A stretch of 64,000 nt of DNA. Source: Pseudomonadota bacterium (GTDB lineage: Bacteria; Myxococcota_A; Polyangia; Polyangiales; Polyangiaceae). The notes below the pieces were generated by a model. It was not told where the DNA came from. It did no database searches and was given only the letters and a program-made list of their open reading frames with translations. The stretch covers positions 1-64,000 of the forward strand of contig JAEWRL010000095.1 of the NCBI GenBank assembly GCA_023398955.1, written 5' to 3'. This document shows positions 34,942 to 45,424 of this stretch, piece by piece. Numbering within the stretch: the first letter of the stretch is position 1; each line of letters begins with the position of its first letter. The position numbers and the translations under genes are program-made.

Positions 34942-36438
34942 GTGATCGGGGTGCAGCTTTCGTTTCGGGAGCTGCGTCGCGCGGGACGCGTCGCGCTTTT
35001 GGGGGCGAGCGTCCAAGTGCTGGTGACCATCGGCACCGTCTTCGCCCTGGGCCGCGTCGTCGGCTTCGGACCTCTCGAGTCCCTTTTCTTTGGCGCGGTC
35101 GTCTCGAACTCGTCGAGCACGGTACTCGGAAAAGTGCTCGCCGAGCGCGAACAGACGGAGACCGGGGCCGGGCGCACGGCGCTTGCGTGGTCGTCCGTTC
35201 AAGACTTGGGGACCGTCTTCTTGATCGCGATCCTCGGCACGCTCGCGCGCGCCGAAGCACCGGGCGCCGACTTGGCATGGACCCTCGGCAAGACCGCGTT
35301 GTTTCTCGGCCTGCTGGTGCCGCTCGCGCTCTTCGTCCTGCCGCGGTTTCTCGAGCGCATCGCCGCGCTCCGGAATCGCGAGATCTTCGTGCTGGCGGCG
35401 GGATGCATTGCCATTGGCATGTCCTACGTTTCCAGCTTGCTCGGGGTTTCGACCGCGCTCGGAGCCTTTCTCGCCGGCGCCATCGTGGGGGATTCGTATC
35501 TTTCGCACCGCATCTTGGGTGAGACAATCTCGTTTCGCGACCTGTTCTCGGGTCTTTTCCTGGTTGCCATCGGAATGTCGATCGACCTGCGGTTCGTCGT
35601 AAGTTACCTACCGTTGGTGCTGCTGTGCGCCGGCTGCATCGTCCTCGTGAAAGGCGTAGTGTCGGTGCTCGTCGGTCGCCTCCTCGGAGCTTCCTGGGCC
35701 GCAGCGACCGCCATCGGGGTCGGACTGGCTCAGTCGGGAGAGTTCTCTTTATTGATGGCGCGGCTGGGCCAGGACCTCGGGGCGATTTCCTCGGTCGTGT
35801 TCAACGTGCTGCTTGCTGGTACCGCGGTGAGCATTCTGATCGCTCCCCACCTTCAACGCGTTGCGCTGCCCCTTGGCAGGCTTCTCGCGCGCCGGCAGCA
35901 AGATGCGGAGCTCGAAGCGCCGAAACCAGTGGGCCTGCCGAGCCAGGGCGGTCATGTCGTCGTCTGCGGGCATGGCCGAGTGGGCCAGATCGTGACCAAG
36001 CTGCTGCGAAGTCACGACGTTCCATTCGTCGTGATCGATGAGGACCACGAGGTCGTGCGCGGCCTCCGAGAAGCCGGCATCCATGCGCTGTTCGGGGATG
36101 CGGCCCGCCCTGTACTGCTCGAGCGCTCCGGGGTGGCACGGGCGAAGATGATCGTCATCGCCATTCCCGATCGCACGGCCGCACGGCAAATTCTGGATCA
36201 TGCTCGAGACCTGAGCTCGTCCATCCCAGTCGTCGTACGAACGCACAGCGACGACGAGCGGAGCAGGCTCTACGCGGCAGGCGCAAGCGAAGCGGTGATG
36301 GGTGAGCTCGAGCTGGCACTGGAGCTAGGGCGCCGTGCGCTCGAAATTTCGGGTGTCGAACCGGCCGCGGTGCGAACGGCCGTCGACGAAATCCGCAATG
36401 CACAGGGGCCCAACAGCGCTGTCGGCGACGGCGAGTAG
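34942..36438 (+). pseudogene. Kef-type K+/H+ antiporter, N-terminally truncated
   Basis: From about 34939 the frame reads FVIGVQLSFRELRRAGRVAL, matching the F-x-I-G-L-E-x-S motif of CPA2/Kef antiporters at about residue 75-95, then the remaining membrane helices with VVSNSSSTVLGKVLAERE and VGLAQSGEFSLLM. A TrkA-N domain follows (VVVCGHGRVGQIVTKLLRS; later FGDAARPVLLERSGVARAKM). Roughly the first 75 residues are missing at the palindrome junction, so a functional transporter is doubtful. GTG 34942 is only a formal start. The matching N-terminal sequence type is seen at 27993-28121, on the other strand. Confidence 0.75.
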
Positions 36439-36692
36439 GGGAACTACGTCCAATCAGATGGCTTCCGCGAGCCCGGTTCGAACGCGGTCCCGCGCTAGGC
36501 CGCGCGGATCTCCCGTGGCGCTGAGGGGTGCCGCACGCAAGACGTGCGCCTGCGAATAGACGGGTCAGCATTGATCCTCCAGGTTTCGCGGGCTATGGAC
36601 CACCCTGCGGCGCGCCCGGAGCTCGTCCGGCCCCACGGCAGGGGGCAGGACCTCTCCCGGCGAGACAGTTCTGCTCTCCAAGACGTGATTCC

Positions 36693-39203
36693 ATGATTGC
36701 TCGCTTCGAACGCTTTCTCGCGCGCCTGGTTGCGTTTCAGGCAGCGCGCCCCCTCCTGGTCATCGTGCTTGCAGCGTTTACGATCGTTCCTGCAGCGCTC
36801 TTGGCCCGGAACCTCGAGCTTCGCACAGGGTTCGATGAGCTGCTGCCGGACAAGCAACCGAGCGTTGTCGAGCTCCGGCGAACCAGCGAACGCCTCTCGA
36901 ACATGTCGACGCTCGGCGTCGTCGCCGAGTCGAGCGACACCGAGCTCCTCAAGCGCTTCATCGACGAGCTCGTACCCGAGATCCGAAAACTGCCCCCGGA
37001 ACTCGTGAGCGCCGTGGAGGGGGGCACGCAAGAGGCAAAGAAGTTCTTCGAAGAGCACAAGCATCTCTACGCAAGCGTCGAAGATCTCGAGGAGCTCCGA
37101 GACGACCTCTCCGCCAGGTACGATTGGGAAGTGGGGCAGCGGATGGGGACGAACATCGATGACGAGCCGCCCCCGGCCGTTACTGCCGAATCCATCGCGG
37201 AGCGCTTCCAGAAAAAGATCGACGATGCCGAGAAAAAGAGCTCGCCGGGTCTCGAAGGATACTTCATCGGCGAGGATGGCAAGCTCGGCGTCATTCTGGT
37301 GCGCACCCCGCTCGCCCCGATGAGCCAGCGGGCTTTCGAGCTTCAACAGCGCATCTCGGAGATCGTTGAAGCGGATGACTGGAAGGGGGCGGACCCAAGC
37401 TTCCGCTACGGCTTCGGCGGCAACCTGGTGACGAGCGCAGAGGAGTACCGCGACGTGAGCCGCGATCTCACCGAGACCGGTGCTCTCGGGGTGGGCTTGG
37501 TGCTGCTCGTGGTGTTTCTATTCTTCTGGCGGGTACGCGTTCTCGTCGCCCTGGGGGTGAGCATTGGGCTCGGCTGCCTCTGGACGTTTGCATTCGCCGA
37601 AGCGGCCATCGGCCATCTCAATACGGCGACGGGCTTCCTCGTCAGCGTCATCGCAGGAAACGGCATCAACGCGATGGTCATCTACATGGCCCGCTTCGTC
37701 GAAGCGAGACGGGACGAGGGTAAGGGCACGGCAGACGCCCTCCACACCGCGTCGCTTGGCACCTATGCCGCCACGTTCGCTGCGGTCGCAGTGGCGATGG
37801 TGGCGTACGGCGCGCTGATGACCACTGAATTCCGTGGCTTCCGACACTTCGGCATCATCGGAGCAGCCGGAATGTTGCTCTGTTGGATCGCTGCATACGC
37901 GGTACTGCCGGCAGTGCTCGTGCTCGCCGATAGGGTCCGGCCTTTCGACACGAGCAGCCGTTGGCGAGATCGTTTGAGCGGTTGGTACGGTCGCCCCTTC
38001 ATTTGGCTCGCGAAGCGATTCACGCGTTCTCTCGCTGTCCTCGGTGTTCTCTCCGGAGTTCTGGGGCTTTACGCTACCGTCCGCTACTTCTCGGGCGACC
38101 CGATGGAGTACGATCTCAAGAGGGTGCGAAACGAGATCCGCGAATCGACGTCGGCGCGTTCTCTCTCGGCGAGGATGAACCGCGTCGTCGGAAACATGAA
38201 CCAAAGCGGCAAGGCCGTGCTCGTCGACCGGCTTGATCAAGTGCCGTTACTCGTGGCGGAGCTCGAACGGCGCCGGGAGGCGGCGCCTCCGGAGCAAAAG
38301 CCGTTCGGGAAGGTCGTCAGCATCCACTCGCTGTTGCCCGACGCCCAGGAACGAAAGCTCGGGATTCTCCGAGAAATCGAAGGCTACGTCGTACGAGCTC
38401 GTGAACGCGGTTGGATTTCGGACGCGGACTTCGCGAAAGTGCGAACGCATCTTCCGAGCGAGATCCGTGCTATCGGCGTCGACGATCTCCCCGAGCTCGT
38501 CGCGCGTCCGTTCCAAGAGAAAGACGGAACGCGAGGCAGGATCGTATACGTCGCCCCGGTGCACGGAAGGAGCGTGAACGATGCTCACTATCTTCTGCAG
38601 TGGGCCGACAGCTTTCGTGAGGTCTTGCTGCCGACCGGAGAGACCATCCGGGCGAGCGGCGATGCCGTGGTGTACGCGGACATGCTGCGGACGATCGCGA
38701 GAGACGCGCCTCGGGTGGCGCTTCTCAGCTTCGTCGGTACGATCGGCGTTATCCTGCTTTCGTTTAGAGCTCGTCCCGCGGGCTGGGTGGCATTGGCGAC
38801 CCTTGCTCTCGGCTTGAGCTGGATGGTTGGCATCCTGTATCTCGTCGACGTGAAGCTCAATTTCTTGAACTTCGTGGCGCTGCCGGTCGCGATCGGGGTT
38901 GGTTCAGATTACGCAATCAACGTCATGAAGCGGCGCGAGATCGAGGGAGACGAAGGCATCGAGCGAGCGTTCACGGAGACCGGCGGCGCCGTCGTGGCGT
39001 GCTCGATGACCACGCTGTGCGGGTATGCGGCCCTCCTGTTCAGCATCAACGGTGCGGTGAAGAGCCTGGGCCTGACCGCTGGCTTGGGCGAAGCCGCAAC
39101 CCAGCTCTCGGCCATGTTGGTCCTCCCGGCTGTCCTCTATTGGTTTGCCTCGCGGCAAGCCCGGCGCTCCTCCGCTGTGGAACCTTCTAGAGCGGTCTTG
39201 TGA
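36693..39203 (+). CDS. MMPL/RND family transporter
   Basis: The 836-aa protein shows the duplicated RND plan: a helix at 15-40, a large periplasmic loop (about 45-260), six helices (about 265-440), a helix at about 460, a second loop and six helices (about 675-825). The second half has the conserved GVGSDYAINVMKRRE with Asp-Tyr of the proton relay; the first half has GNGINAMVIYMARF with no Asp. It probably exports a lipid or hopanoid-like molecule. ATG 36693 is chosen over the Arg/Pro-rich extension. The gap to Kef (36439-36692) holds no obvious gene. Confidence 0.82.
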   Translation: MIARFERFLARLVAFQAARPLLVIVLAAFTIVPAALLARNLELRTGFDELLPDKQPSVVELRRTSERLSNMSTLGVVAESSDTELLKRFIDELVPEIRKLPPELVSAVEGGTQEAKKFFEEHKHLYASVEDLEELRDDLSARYDWEVGQRMGTNIDDEPPPAVTAESIAERFQKKIDDAEKKSSPGLEGYFIGEDGKLGVILVRTPLAPMSQRAFELQQRISEIVEADDWKGADPSFRYGFGGNLVTSAEEYRDVSRDLTETGALGVGLVLLVVFLFFWRVRVLVALGVSIGLGCLWTFAFAEAAIGHLNTATGFLVSVIAGNGINAMVIYMARFVEARRDEGKGTADALHTASLGTYAATFAAVAVAMVAYGALMTTEFRGFRHFGIIGAAGMLLCWIAAYAVLPAVLVLADRVRPFDTSSRWRDRLSGWYGRPFIWLAKRFTRSLAVLGVLSGVLGLYATVRYFSGDPMEYDLKRVRNEIRESTSARSLSARMNRVVGNMNQSGKAVLVDRLDQVPLLVAELERRREAAPPEQKPFGKVVSIHSLLPDAQERKLGILREIEGYVVRARERGWISDADFAKVRTHLPSEIRAIGVDDLPELVARPFQEKDGTRGRIVYVAPVHGRSVNDAHYLLQWADSFREVLLPTGETIRASGDAVVYADMLRTIARDAPRVALLSFVGTIGVILLSFRARPAGWVALATLALGLSWMVGILYLVDVKLNFLNFVALPVAIGVGSDYAINVMKRREIEGDEGIERAFTETGGAVVACSMTTLCGYAALLFSINGAVKSLGLTAGLGEAATQLSAMLVLPAVLYWFASRQARRSSAVEPSRAVL

Positions 39204-39265
39204 AGCAAGGTCCCGAAGCAACTCGAGCGAGGGTTTCAGGGCGGCGCTCGCCGTGAGCTCCCCAG

Positions 39266-40783
39266 CTAGCTGACAGGATTGATATCCACCCGAGCCGGAG
39301 GCTCCGACTCATTCGTCTCGAAGAGACGCTGCATTCGTTGCCGATCCTCCGGTCGGCAAAAAACGGAAATGTAGTCGCCGACCTGGAGCTCGGTTCCGCC
39401 CTTCGGCGCGATGAGCTGGGGCCCGCGTACGACCATCATGGCTGCGGCCCCCTCCGGGAAGGCGAGCTCGCTCAGCTTCTTCCCGCGTGCTGGCGAGCTT
39501 TCCTGGATAAAGAACGTCAGGATTTCGTCGCGCAGCGGAAGCACGGAGGAAATCTCCACGCTGGCCGGTGGGGGCGGAGGCGCTGCCGTTTCGAGCCCGA
39601 GCCAACGCGTGACGCTTCGGACGCTCCAGCCCTGAATGAGCGCGCTGATGACCACGACGAAGAACACGATGTTGAAGATCTGGCTCCCTTGGGGCAGCCC
39701 CGCCATCATCGGGAAGGTCGCGAGGATGATGGGGACTGCACCGCGCAGCCCAACCCAGCCAACATAGACGAGCTCTTTGGGTGCGTAGCGGAACGGGAGA
39801 AGACAAAGCAGCGTCCCCAGCGGTCGGGCGACGAGGGCAAGGGCTCCGGCGATGACGAGACCCGGAAGCAGGGCTGCTACGAGCTGCGACGGGAACGCAA
39901 GCAGGCCCAACGCCAGGAACATCAGGACCTGCGAGAACCACGCGACGAAGTCGTGTGCGCGCACGATCCCGGTGCGATAGGGCAAGGGCCCGTTCCCGAG
40001 CACCAGGCCTGCCACGTACACGGCGAGGAATCCGCTTCCGTAGAACAGCGTCGGTACTCCGAACGCCAGGCAGCTGATGGCGAGGGTGAGCACCGAGTAG
40101 AGCCCGCCGGAGAGCAGAGGGCGCCGGAGGATCCAGCGACCGGCGTAGCCGATGGCGACCCCCAGGGCGGCTCCGATGACAAGCTGTAGAACAATGTCCC
40201 GCAGCAAGAACCACGACAGCGGATCTCCAGCAACGATCGCCCTCGTGAGCCCGATCGTCAGGATGACGGCCATGGGGTCGTTGAGCCCCGACTCGAGCTC
40301 CAGCGTCGCGGCGACGCGCTGCCTCAGGTGAACTCCGCTCCCCCGCAGGACCGAGAACACAGCGGCGGCGTCGGTCGAGGAAACCACGGCTCCGAGCAAG
40401 AGCGCCTCGATCCAGCCAAGCCCGACCAGGCGCCCGGCAAGCGCGACGATCCCAGCGGTCAGGGCAACCCCGAAGGTAGCAAGAATCCCCGCCGGCGCGA
40501 GCGCGGACCGGACGACGCCGAACGAGGTGTTCAGGCCGCCGTCGAAGAGGATGAAGACGAGGGCCACGGTCCCCAGGCGGAAGGTCAGAGCGTAGTCCTC
40601 GAAGGCGATCCCGCCGATCCCCTCCGAGCCGGCGATCATGCCGAGCAGCATGAAAAGGAGCACCACGGGCACGCCGCGCCGGCCGACGGTTCGGCTGAGC
40701 GTGACGGCCACGGCCACCAGCAGGCCAACGACCGTTAGCCCAATGGCCGTCGGCGTCGGTTCGGTGGGAAAAGTGAACTCCAT
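39266..40783 (-). CDS. CPA1 potassium/proton antiporter, CvrA/NhaP2-like
   Basis: The 505-aa protein has about twelve membrane helices with FILFDGGLNTSF, SSTDAAAVFSVLRGSG and ESGLNDPMAVILT, then a single TrkA-C domain at about 405-490 (FPEGAAAMMVVRGPQLIAPK, then LQVGDYISVFCRPEDR). It is a K+ or Na+/H+ antiporter of the NhaP2 group, distinct from the longer one at 23364. ATG 40783 is chosen; the upstream extension has no start signal. It converges on the MMPL gene with a 62-bp gap. Confidence 0.85.
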   Translation of the reverse strand: MEFTFPTEPTPTAIGLTVVGLLVAVAVTLSRTVGRRGVPVVLLFMLLGMIAGSEGIGGIAFEDYALTFRLGTVALVFILFDGGLNTSFGVVRSALAPAGILATFGVALTAGIVALAGRLVGLGWIEALLLGAVVSSTDAAAVFSVLRGSGVHLRQRVAATLELESGLNDPMAVILTIGLTRAIVAGDPLSWFLLRDIVLQLVIGAALGVAIGYAGRWILRRPLLSGGLYSVLTLAISCLAFGVPTLFYGSGFLAVYVAGLVLGNGPLPYRTGIVRAHDFVAWFSQVLMFLALGLLAFPSQLVAALLPGLVIAGALALVARPLGTLLCLLPFRYAPKELVYVGWVGLRGAVPIILATFPMMAGLPQGSQIFNIVFFVVVISALIQGWSVRSVTRWLGLETAAPPPPPASVEISSVLPLRDEILTFFIQESSPARGKKLSELAFPEGAAAMMVVRGPQLIAPKGGTELQVGDYISVFCRPEDRQRMQRLFETNESEPPARVDINPVS

Positions 40784-41189
40784 GGCGCCGGTGTAGTACA
40801 CCACGCGTCGCGGTTCCCCAAGCAGCACCGGGCACTCTGGTTGCAGTTTCGGGTCGTGCAGCTTCGCCGCAAGCATGAACGTGCCTGGCTCCGTGATCGC
40901 TCATGGCCGCCACGTCTCGCATGACGATTTCGGTGCTGCTCGTCGGCGCGAGCCCTGTCCTTCTTGCTGGCGAGCGAGCGCCAGAGCTGTCGACGTCGCT
41001 GTGGGCTCGGCGTCGACGCTGACCACGGAGGCCGCGGCCTTCGAGATCGCTCCCGGCCCAATGGGCGAGCGAGCCACGAGGAACAACTTGAACGCGCCGA
41101 AAAGACGAGCGAACTCGGACGGGAAAAGTGGGCCCGCGACGCGCCAACGTCCGGGCCCGCGGGCGAACCTTCCACAGAAAGGCCCACCA
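40784..41189. other. 406 bp without a supported gene
   Basis: This region lies between the divergent antiporter (leftward) and the gene at 41190 (rightward). Open frames are present on both strands but none has a ribosome-binding site and protein-like composition. It must hold the antiporter promoter. Nothing more specific can be seen. Confidence 0.5.
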
Positions 41190-41705
41190 GTGGCGAAGAT
41201 ATCCAAGCGACGACCCCGACACCACCGGAAGAAGAAGCGAGCACTCCCTGACCACTTCGGCGCGATCCGTCGCTCTGACGAAGAGGCACATCCCGTAGAT
41301 GCTGCCGTGGAGCGGCGGCTTGAGCACCAAGCCGTCCGAAAGCATCTCATCCGCTTGCAGAACCAGATCCTCGACCGCCTTGGCGACGACAAACAGCCCT
41401 TCTTCGACCTCGAGGATCTTCGCAACTGCATGGGCAGCGAGCGCGAGCAAGCCTACTTCGACCTCGGCTACGAGCACGGAATCGCGGACGAGCTTGCTCG
41501 CTCGAGACGCGGCGCTAAGAAGCCGCTGGCCCTCGCGGAGGAAGTCCGGGAACGTCTCGTTCAGGCCGACCTGCCTCCACGCCAGGCCGCGCTCGGGTTG
41601 ATCGAATGCCTCTGGGTGGTTGTGGCTGGCTCCGACGACAAGATCGCATCGCGCGACAAGACCCGAATCAGCCGAGCACTCGTGCCCCGACCTCGACGCC
41701 CTTGA
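41190..41705 (+). CDS. Hypothetical protein, 171 aa
   Basis: The protein begins GTG at 41190 (VAKISKRRPRHHRKKKRALP), a very basic N-terminus, then an acidic helical part (DAAVERRLEHQAVRKHLIRL, EREQAYFDLGYEHGIADELA). No family is known. Its last 12 codons overlap the 3' end of the terminase gene on the other strand, so its tail may be a fusion at a junction. The helical central part with conserved-looking Tyr and Gly makes real coding likely. Confidence 0.6.
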   Translation: MAKISKRRPRHHRKKKRALPDHFGAIRRSDEEAHPVDAAVERRLEHQAVRKHLIRLQNQILDRLGDDKQPFFDLEDLRNCMGSEREQAYFDLGYEHGIADELARSRRGAKKPLALAEEVRERLVQADLPPRQAALGLIECLWVVVAGSDDKIASRDKTRISRALVPRPRRP

Positions 41706-43104
41706 CCGGCGCCGGGCCGCGCTCCTTCTGGCACGCGAGCGCGATGGCCCAGAAGCGGTCGGCATGGCCGCCTCGGGTGGTGCGCTCGGCATCGAAGCTG
41801 ACCTTGCCCGAGGCGAGGACGCGGCGCTTGATGGAGTGGATCTGACCGACGAGCTCGCGGTCGCGCGGCAGGACGATGTCCTTGCGCTGCAGGAGGATCT
41901 TGAGGTCTGTCGCCCAGCGCTCTTTGCTGTCGTTCGTGAACGCCTCGGGCACGACGTGCGGGTAGTCGCGGGCCAGGTTCTCGGCGAGGTTCATGCCGAT
42001 GCCGCTCTTGTCGATGGACAGGCGCGCGACCGGGAGGTGCTCAAGCAGGCGCCGGAGGTCGGCCTCCTGCTCCGAGAACGGAACTTGATCGTAGCGACGG
42101 AGCAGTCGGCAGATCATCCGACCGTCGCGGTCCTCGAAGAGGGCCAGCTCGGAGCGGTCACGGGTGCGGCCGACGTCGAAGCCGGCGACGAGGCGACCGT
42201 CGGTGACGGCGATGTCCGTGAGGTCGTCGGCCAGTACCAGCTCTTCGCTCGTGCACGGCAGGATGAGGTCGTAGGGGTAGAAGCTGTAGCTCTCGTCGAC
42301 GAAGCGGCACTCGAACTCCTGCTGGAAGTCTTCAAGGGGCAGCGAGTCGAGCTGCTCGATGATCGACTGTGTCCCGAAGGCCGCGACGCGCTCCTCGGTC
42401 GGCATGTCCGGGGCCTCGACCCGCGCGCGGGCCATGTCCCGGCAGAAGAACCGGCACAGCCACCACGGCACGTCGTGCCGCGTGTGGTGCGGGTACCTGC
42501 GCAGCTCCTCGGTGGCGATCTCCCAGAAGATGCCGCGGCGACCGAGCGGTGTGCTGCAGCCCGAAAGCTGCCCCCGCGAGCGCAGGATGAGCGCGGTGGA
42601 GCCGCGGTAGACCTCGCGGTCGTTGACATAGTGGGCGAGCTCGTCGAGGTAGACGTCGCCCTTCTTGCCTCGGGGAGCCTTCGACGGCGCGGAGATGATC
42701 CGCGACAGCCGTTTGTGGGCCGCATTCGACTCGAAGGCGAGCTCGGTCTTCGAGTCCACGACCAGCCGCTTCTGGTACGCGAGCGGCAGTTCCTCGTGGA
42801 CCTGCCGGGCGATGAGGATCTTCTCCTTGGCGTCGTCGAGGTTGTAGCTGACGAACACGCCGGTGTGCTTGTCCCGGAGGTGACATCGCGCGAGCGCCTC
42901 CAGGGCGAACACGAACGAGAAGCCCACCTGCCGGCTCTTGGTCACCCAGCGAAAACGCGAGCGGTTCTGGAGGAACTCGATCTGGTAGGGCTCGAGCTCG
43001 AGCGGCTCGTCATCGAACGATGCCAACCCGCACAGAAAGCCCCACTCTTCGGCCAGCCACTCGGCGAACTCCTGCTCGGTACGCTTGACGATGCCCAAGG
43101 TCAC
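41668..43104 (-). CDS. Phage terminase large subunit-like (Mu gp28-like)
   Basis: An ATPase part (RFRWVTKSRQVGFSFVFALE as a deviant Walker A; GDVYLDELAHYVNDREVYRG with Walker B Asp-Glu) is followed by an RNase H-like nuclease part (LVAGFDVGRTRDRSELALFE, then ARLSIDKSGIGMNLAENLAR and GGHADRFWAIALACQ). It cuts and pumps DNA into the prohead. GTG 43104 with GGAGG six bases upstream is chosen over ATG 43194, which nearly abuts the integrase start. The portal gene that should follow lies 7 kb away, past the transporter block. Confidence 0.8.
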   Translation of the reverse strand: MTLGIVKRTEQEFAEWLAEEWGFLCGLASFDDEPLELEPYQIEFLQNRSRFRWVTKSRQVGFSFVFALEALARCHLRDKHTGVFVSYNLDDAKEKILIARQVHEELPLAYQKRLVVDSKTELAFESNAAHKRLSRIISAPSKAPRGKKGDVYLDELAHYVNDREVYRGSTALILRSRGQLSGCSTPLGRRGIFWEIATEELRRYPHHTRHDVPWWLCRFFCRDMARARVEAPDMPTEERVAAFGTQSIIEQLDSLPLEDFQQEFECRFVDESYSFYPYDLILPCTSEELVLADDLTDIAVTDGRLVAGFDVGRTRDRSELALFEDRDGRMICRLLRRYDQVPFSEQEADLRRLLEHLPVARLSIDKSGIGMNLAENLARDYPHVVPEAFTNDSKERWATDLKILLQRKDIVLPRDRELVGQIHSIKRRVLASGKVSFDAERTTRGGHADRFWAIALACQKERGPAPVKGVEVGARVLG

Positions 43105-43196
43105 GACGCCCTCCGGGACACCGCCAGTTCCCTTGCCATTGCGGCGAAAGGACGCCTGCATGGGATGAGCACGGACGCTCGGAAGGAGCAGCACCC

Positions 43197-43811
43197 ATGG
43201 CGACCTACGCAGACAACATCCGAACCCCGCCGCGCACGCTGACCGAGGTGGAGCAGCGGCGCCTCTTGAAGGCCACCGGCGAGCACAAGGCCGGGTTCCG
43301 GGACCACGTGCTCTTCAGCCTCGCCCTGGGCACCGGCCTGCGCGAGCACGAGCTGCTCGCCCTCGACGTGGGCGACGTCTTCGACGGCGGCAAGGCGCGG
43401 AGGCGATTGGTGTTGCGGGTCTTCAAGCGCAGCAGCGACAGCCCGGCGACCCAGGAGGTGGTGTTGCCCGATGCGGTGCGGACCAAGCTCGACCGGCTCT
43501 TCCGGTGGAAGCGCAGCGTCGGCGAGAGCCTCGACCGGGACGCGCCGGTGTTCACGAGCCGACGGGGCAACCGGTTGTCGGCGCGGCAGCTCCGCGAGGT
43601 CTTCCACGTCTGGCAGGAACGGGCCGGCTTCGAGCGCCGGCTGAACTTCCACTCGCTTCGCCATAGCGCGTGCTCGAATCTCTACCGACGCACGAAGGAC
43701 ATCCGGGTGACCCAGCGTTTTGCCCGGCACAAGTCGATCCTGACCACCAGCATCTACGCGCACCCGAGCGACGAGGACCTGGTGCGTGCGGTGCTCGACC
43801 TGCCGTGCTGA
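43197..43811 (+). CDS. Compact tyrosine recombinase
   Basis: Only 204 aa: a catalytic domain without a long arm-binding region. It has Arg49 in LALGTGLREHELLALDVGDV, Lys in RVFKRSSDS, HxxR as FHSLRHSACSNLYRR, His in FARHKSILTTS and Tyr in SIYAHPSDEDL. It runs opposite to the phage packaging genes it separates (terminase from its small partner), so it is inserted or a control gene. Repeated AACTGACCG sequences lie just downstream and may be its binding sites. Confidence 0.8.
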   Translation: MATYADNIRTPPRTLTEVEQRRLLKATGEHKAGFRDHVLFSLALGTGLREHELLALDVGDVFDGGKARRRLVLRVFKRSSDSPATQEVVLPDAVRTKLDRLFRWKRSVGESLDRDAPVFTSRRGNRLSARQLREVFHVWQERAGFERRLNFHSLRHSACSNLYRRTKDIRVTQRFARHKSILTTSIYAHPSDEDLVRAVLDLPC

Positions 43812-44247
43812 CCGGGCTCGGGCCCACTTGCAGAACGAAACTGACCGCGGCTGCGGAACTGACCGAGAGAACTGGGCGGTCACTTTCCACGCGCACCCCT
43901 GTCCACTTTCCCGAAACAGCCGCTGTCGGAAACGGCCCCGGGAACCCTTGGGCTGACGGGTGGGCGCTCCGAAAGTCGGACCCGCCCCCCGGGGGTGCGA
44001 CCTTGCCTCCATCGTGGTGATCGCCGGCGCGTCGCCGGGCGACGGACCGAGGAAAGCGGCGGTCGAGCTCGGCGAGATCGCCGGCTCCGGCCGCCCGCAA
44101 CTCCCCGAGAACGCGAACGGCCACGAGTCGCGAACCGCCGCTTTCTGCACGTCTCGGCGGTGTTCCTGCCGGCGATGTTCACCGAGGAACTGCACGCGGT
44201 CAGTTGCCGCGAGCAGCGGCGAAGCGGATGAGCGGCGCTGCACGGGT
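43812..44247. other. 436 bp without a gene, repeats after the integrase
   Basis: No supported coding frame. The section next to the integrase carries AACTGACCG in direct orientation at 43839-43847 and 43857-43865, a near-inverted CGGTCACTT at 43877, and CGGTCAGTT (exact inverted copy) at 44197-44205. The rest is GC-rich with no recognised feature. Confidence 0.45.
43839..43885. repeat. AACTGACCG repeats, possible integrase sites
   Basis: Two direct copies 18 bp apart are followed by a one-mismatch inverted copy. An 18-bp period (9-bp unit plus 9-bp spacer) and the location right after the integrase stop resemble core or arm sites of tyrosine recombinases. An exact inverted copy is 310 bp further on. 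Confidence 0.35.
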
Positions 44248-45086
<839 letters not shown>

Positions 45087-45090
<4 letters not shown>

Positions 45091-45413
45091 CGCCGGGACA
45101 GCTCCCACCACTCGCGGACGAGCTCGAGGAAGTCTTCGAAGGGCAGCGCCACGAAGGCTGCGGCCCGGTCGTCGCGGATGACCGCCACGGGGATGCGGCC
45201 CTTCGGTGCGCTCGACTCAGCTTGTTTCAGCGCCGCCCGGACGTTCGGCTTCCGCCCACGCTTCGCCTCGATCCAGAACACCGGGCAGTCGACGTCGGCG
45301 ATCTCTTCACCCGAGCGTGACTGCAGGCCGCGCTTCACCTCCGCGCCCGGCATGACCTCGCGGAAGCGCCACACGAGCTCGCGCTCGAAGCCTGCGCCTT
45401 TGCGCCGAGACAT
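45087..45413 (-). CDS. PD-(D/E)XK nuclease, resolvase-like
   Basis: A 108-aa protein with the small-resolvase plan: GAGFERELVWRFREVMPGAE, a GEEIADVDCPVFWIEAKRGR strand giving Asp and E-x-K, then ALKQAESSAPKGRIPVAVIR. It resembles Hjc-like Holliday junction resolvases or VRR-NUC-type phage nucleases. It likely resolves branched DNA before packaging. Start MSRRKG at 45413 is preferred over the Met five residues upstream. It overlaps the adjacent genes at both ends. Confidence 0.7.
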
Positions 45414-45424
45414 CGCGCCGCCCA

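Noticed and set aside
39309..41792. 827-codon leftward frame overlapping the second CPA1 antiporter
   Set aside because: Shifted shadow of the antiporter gene; Arg/Ala/Pro-rich with no domain.
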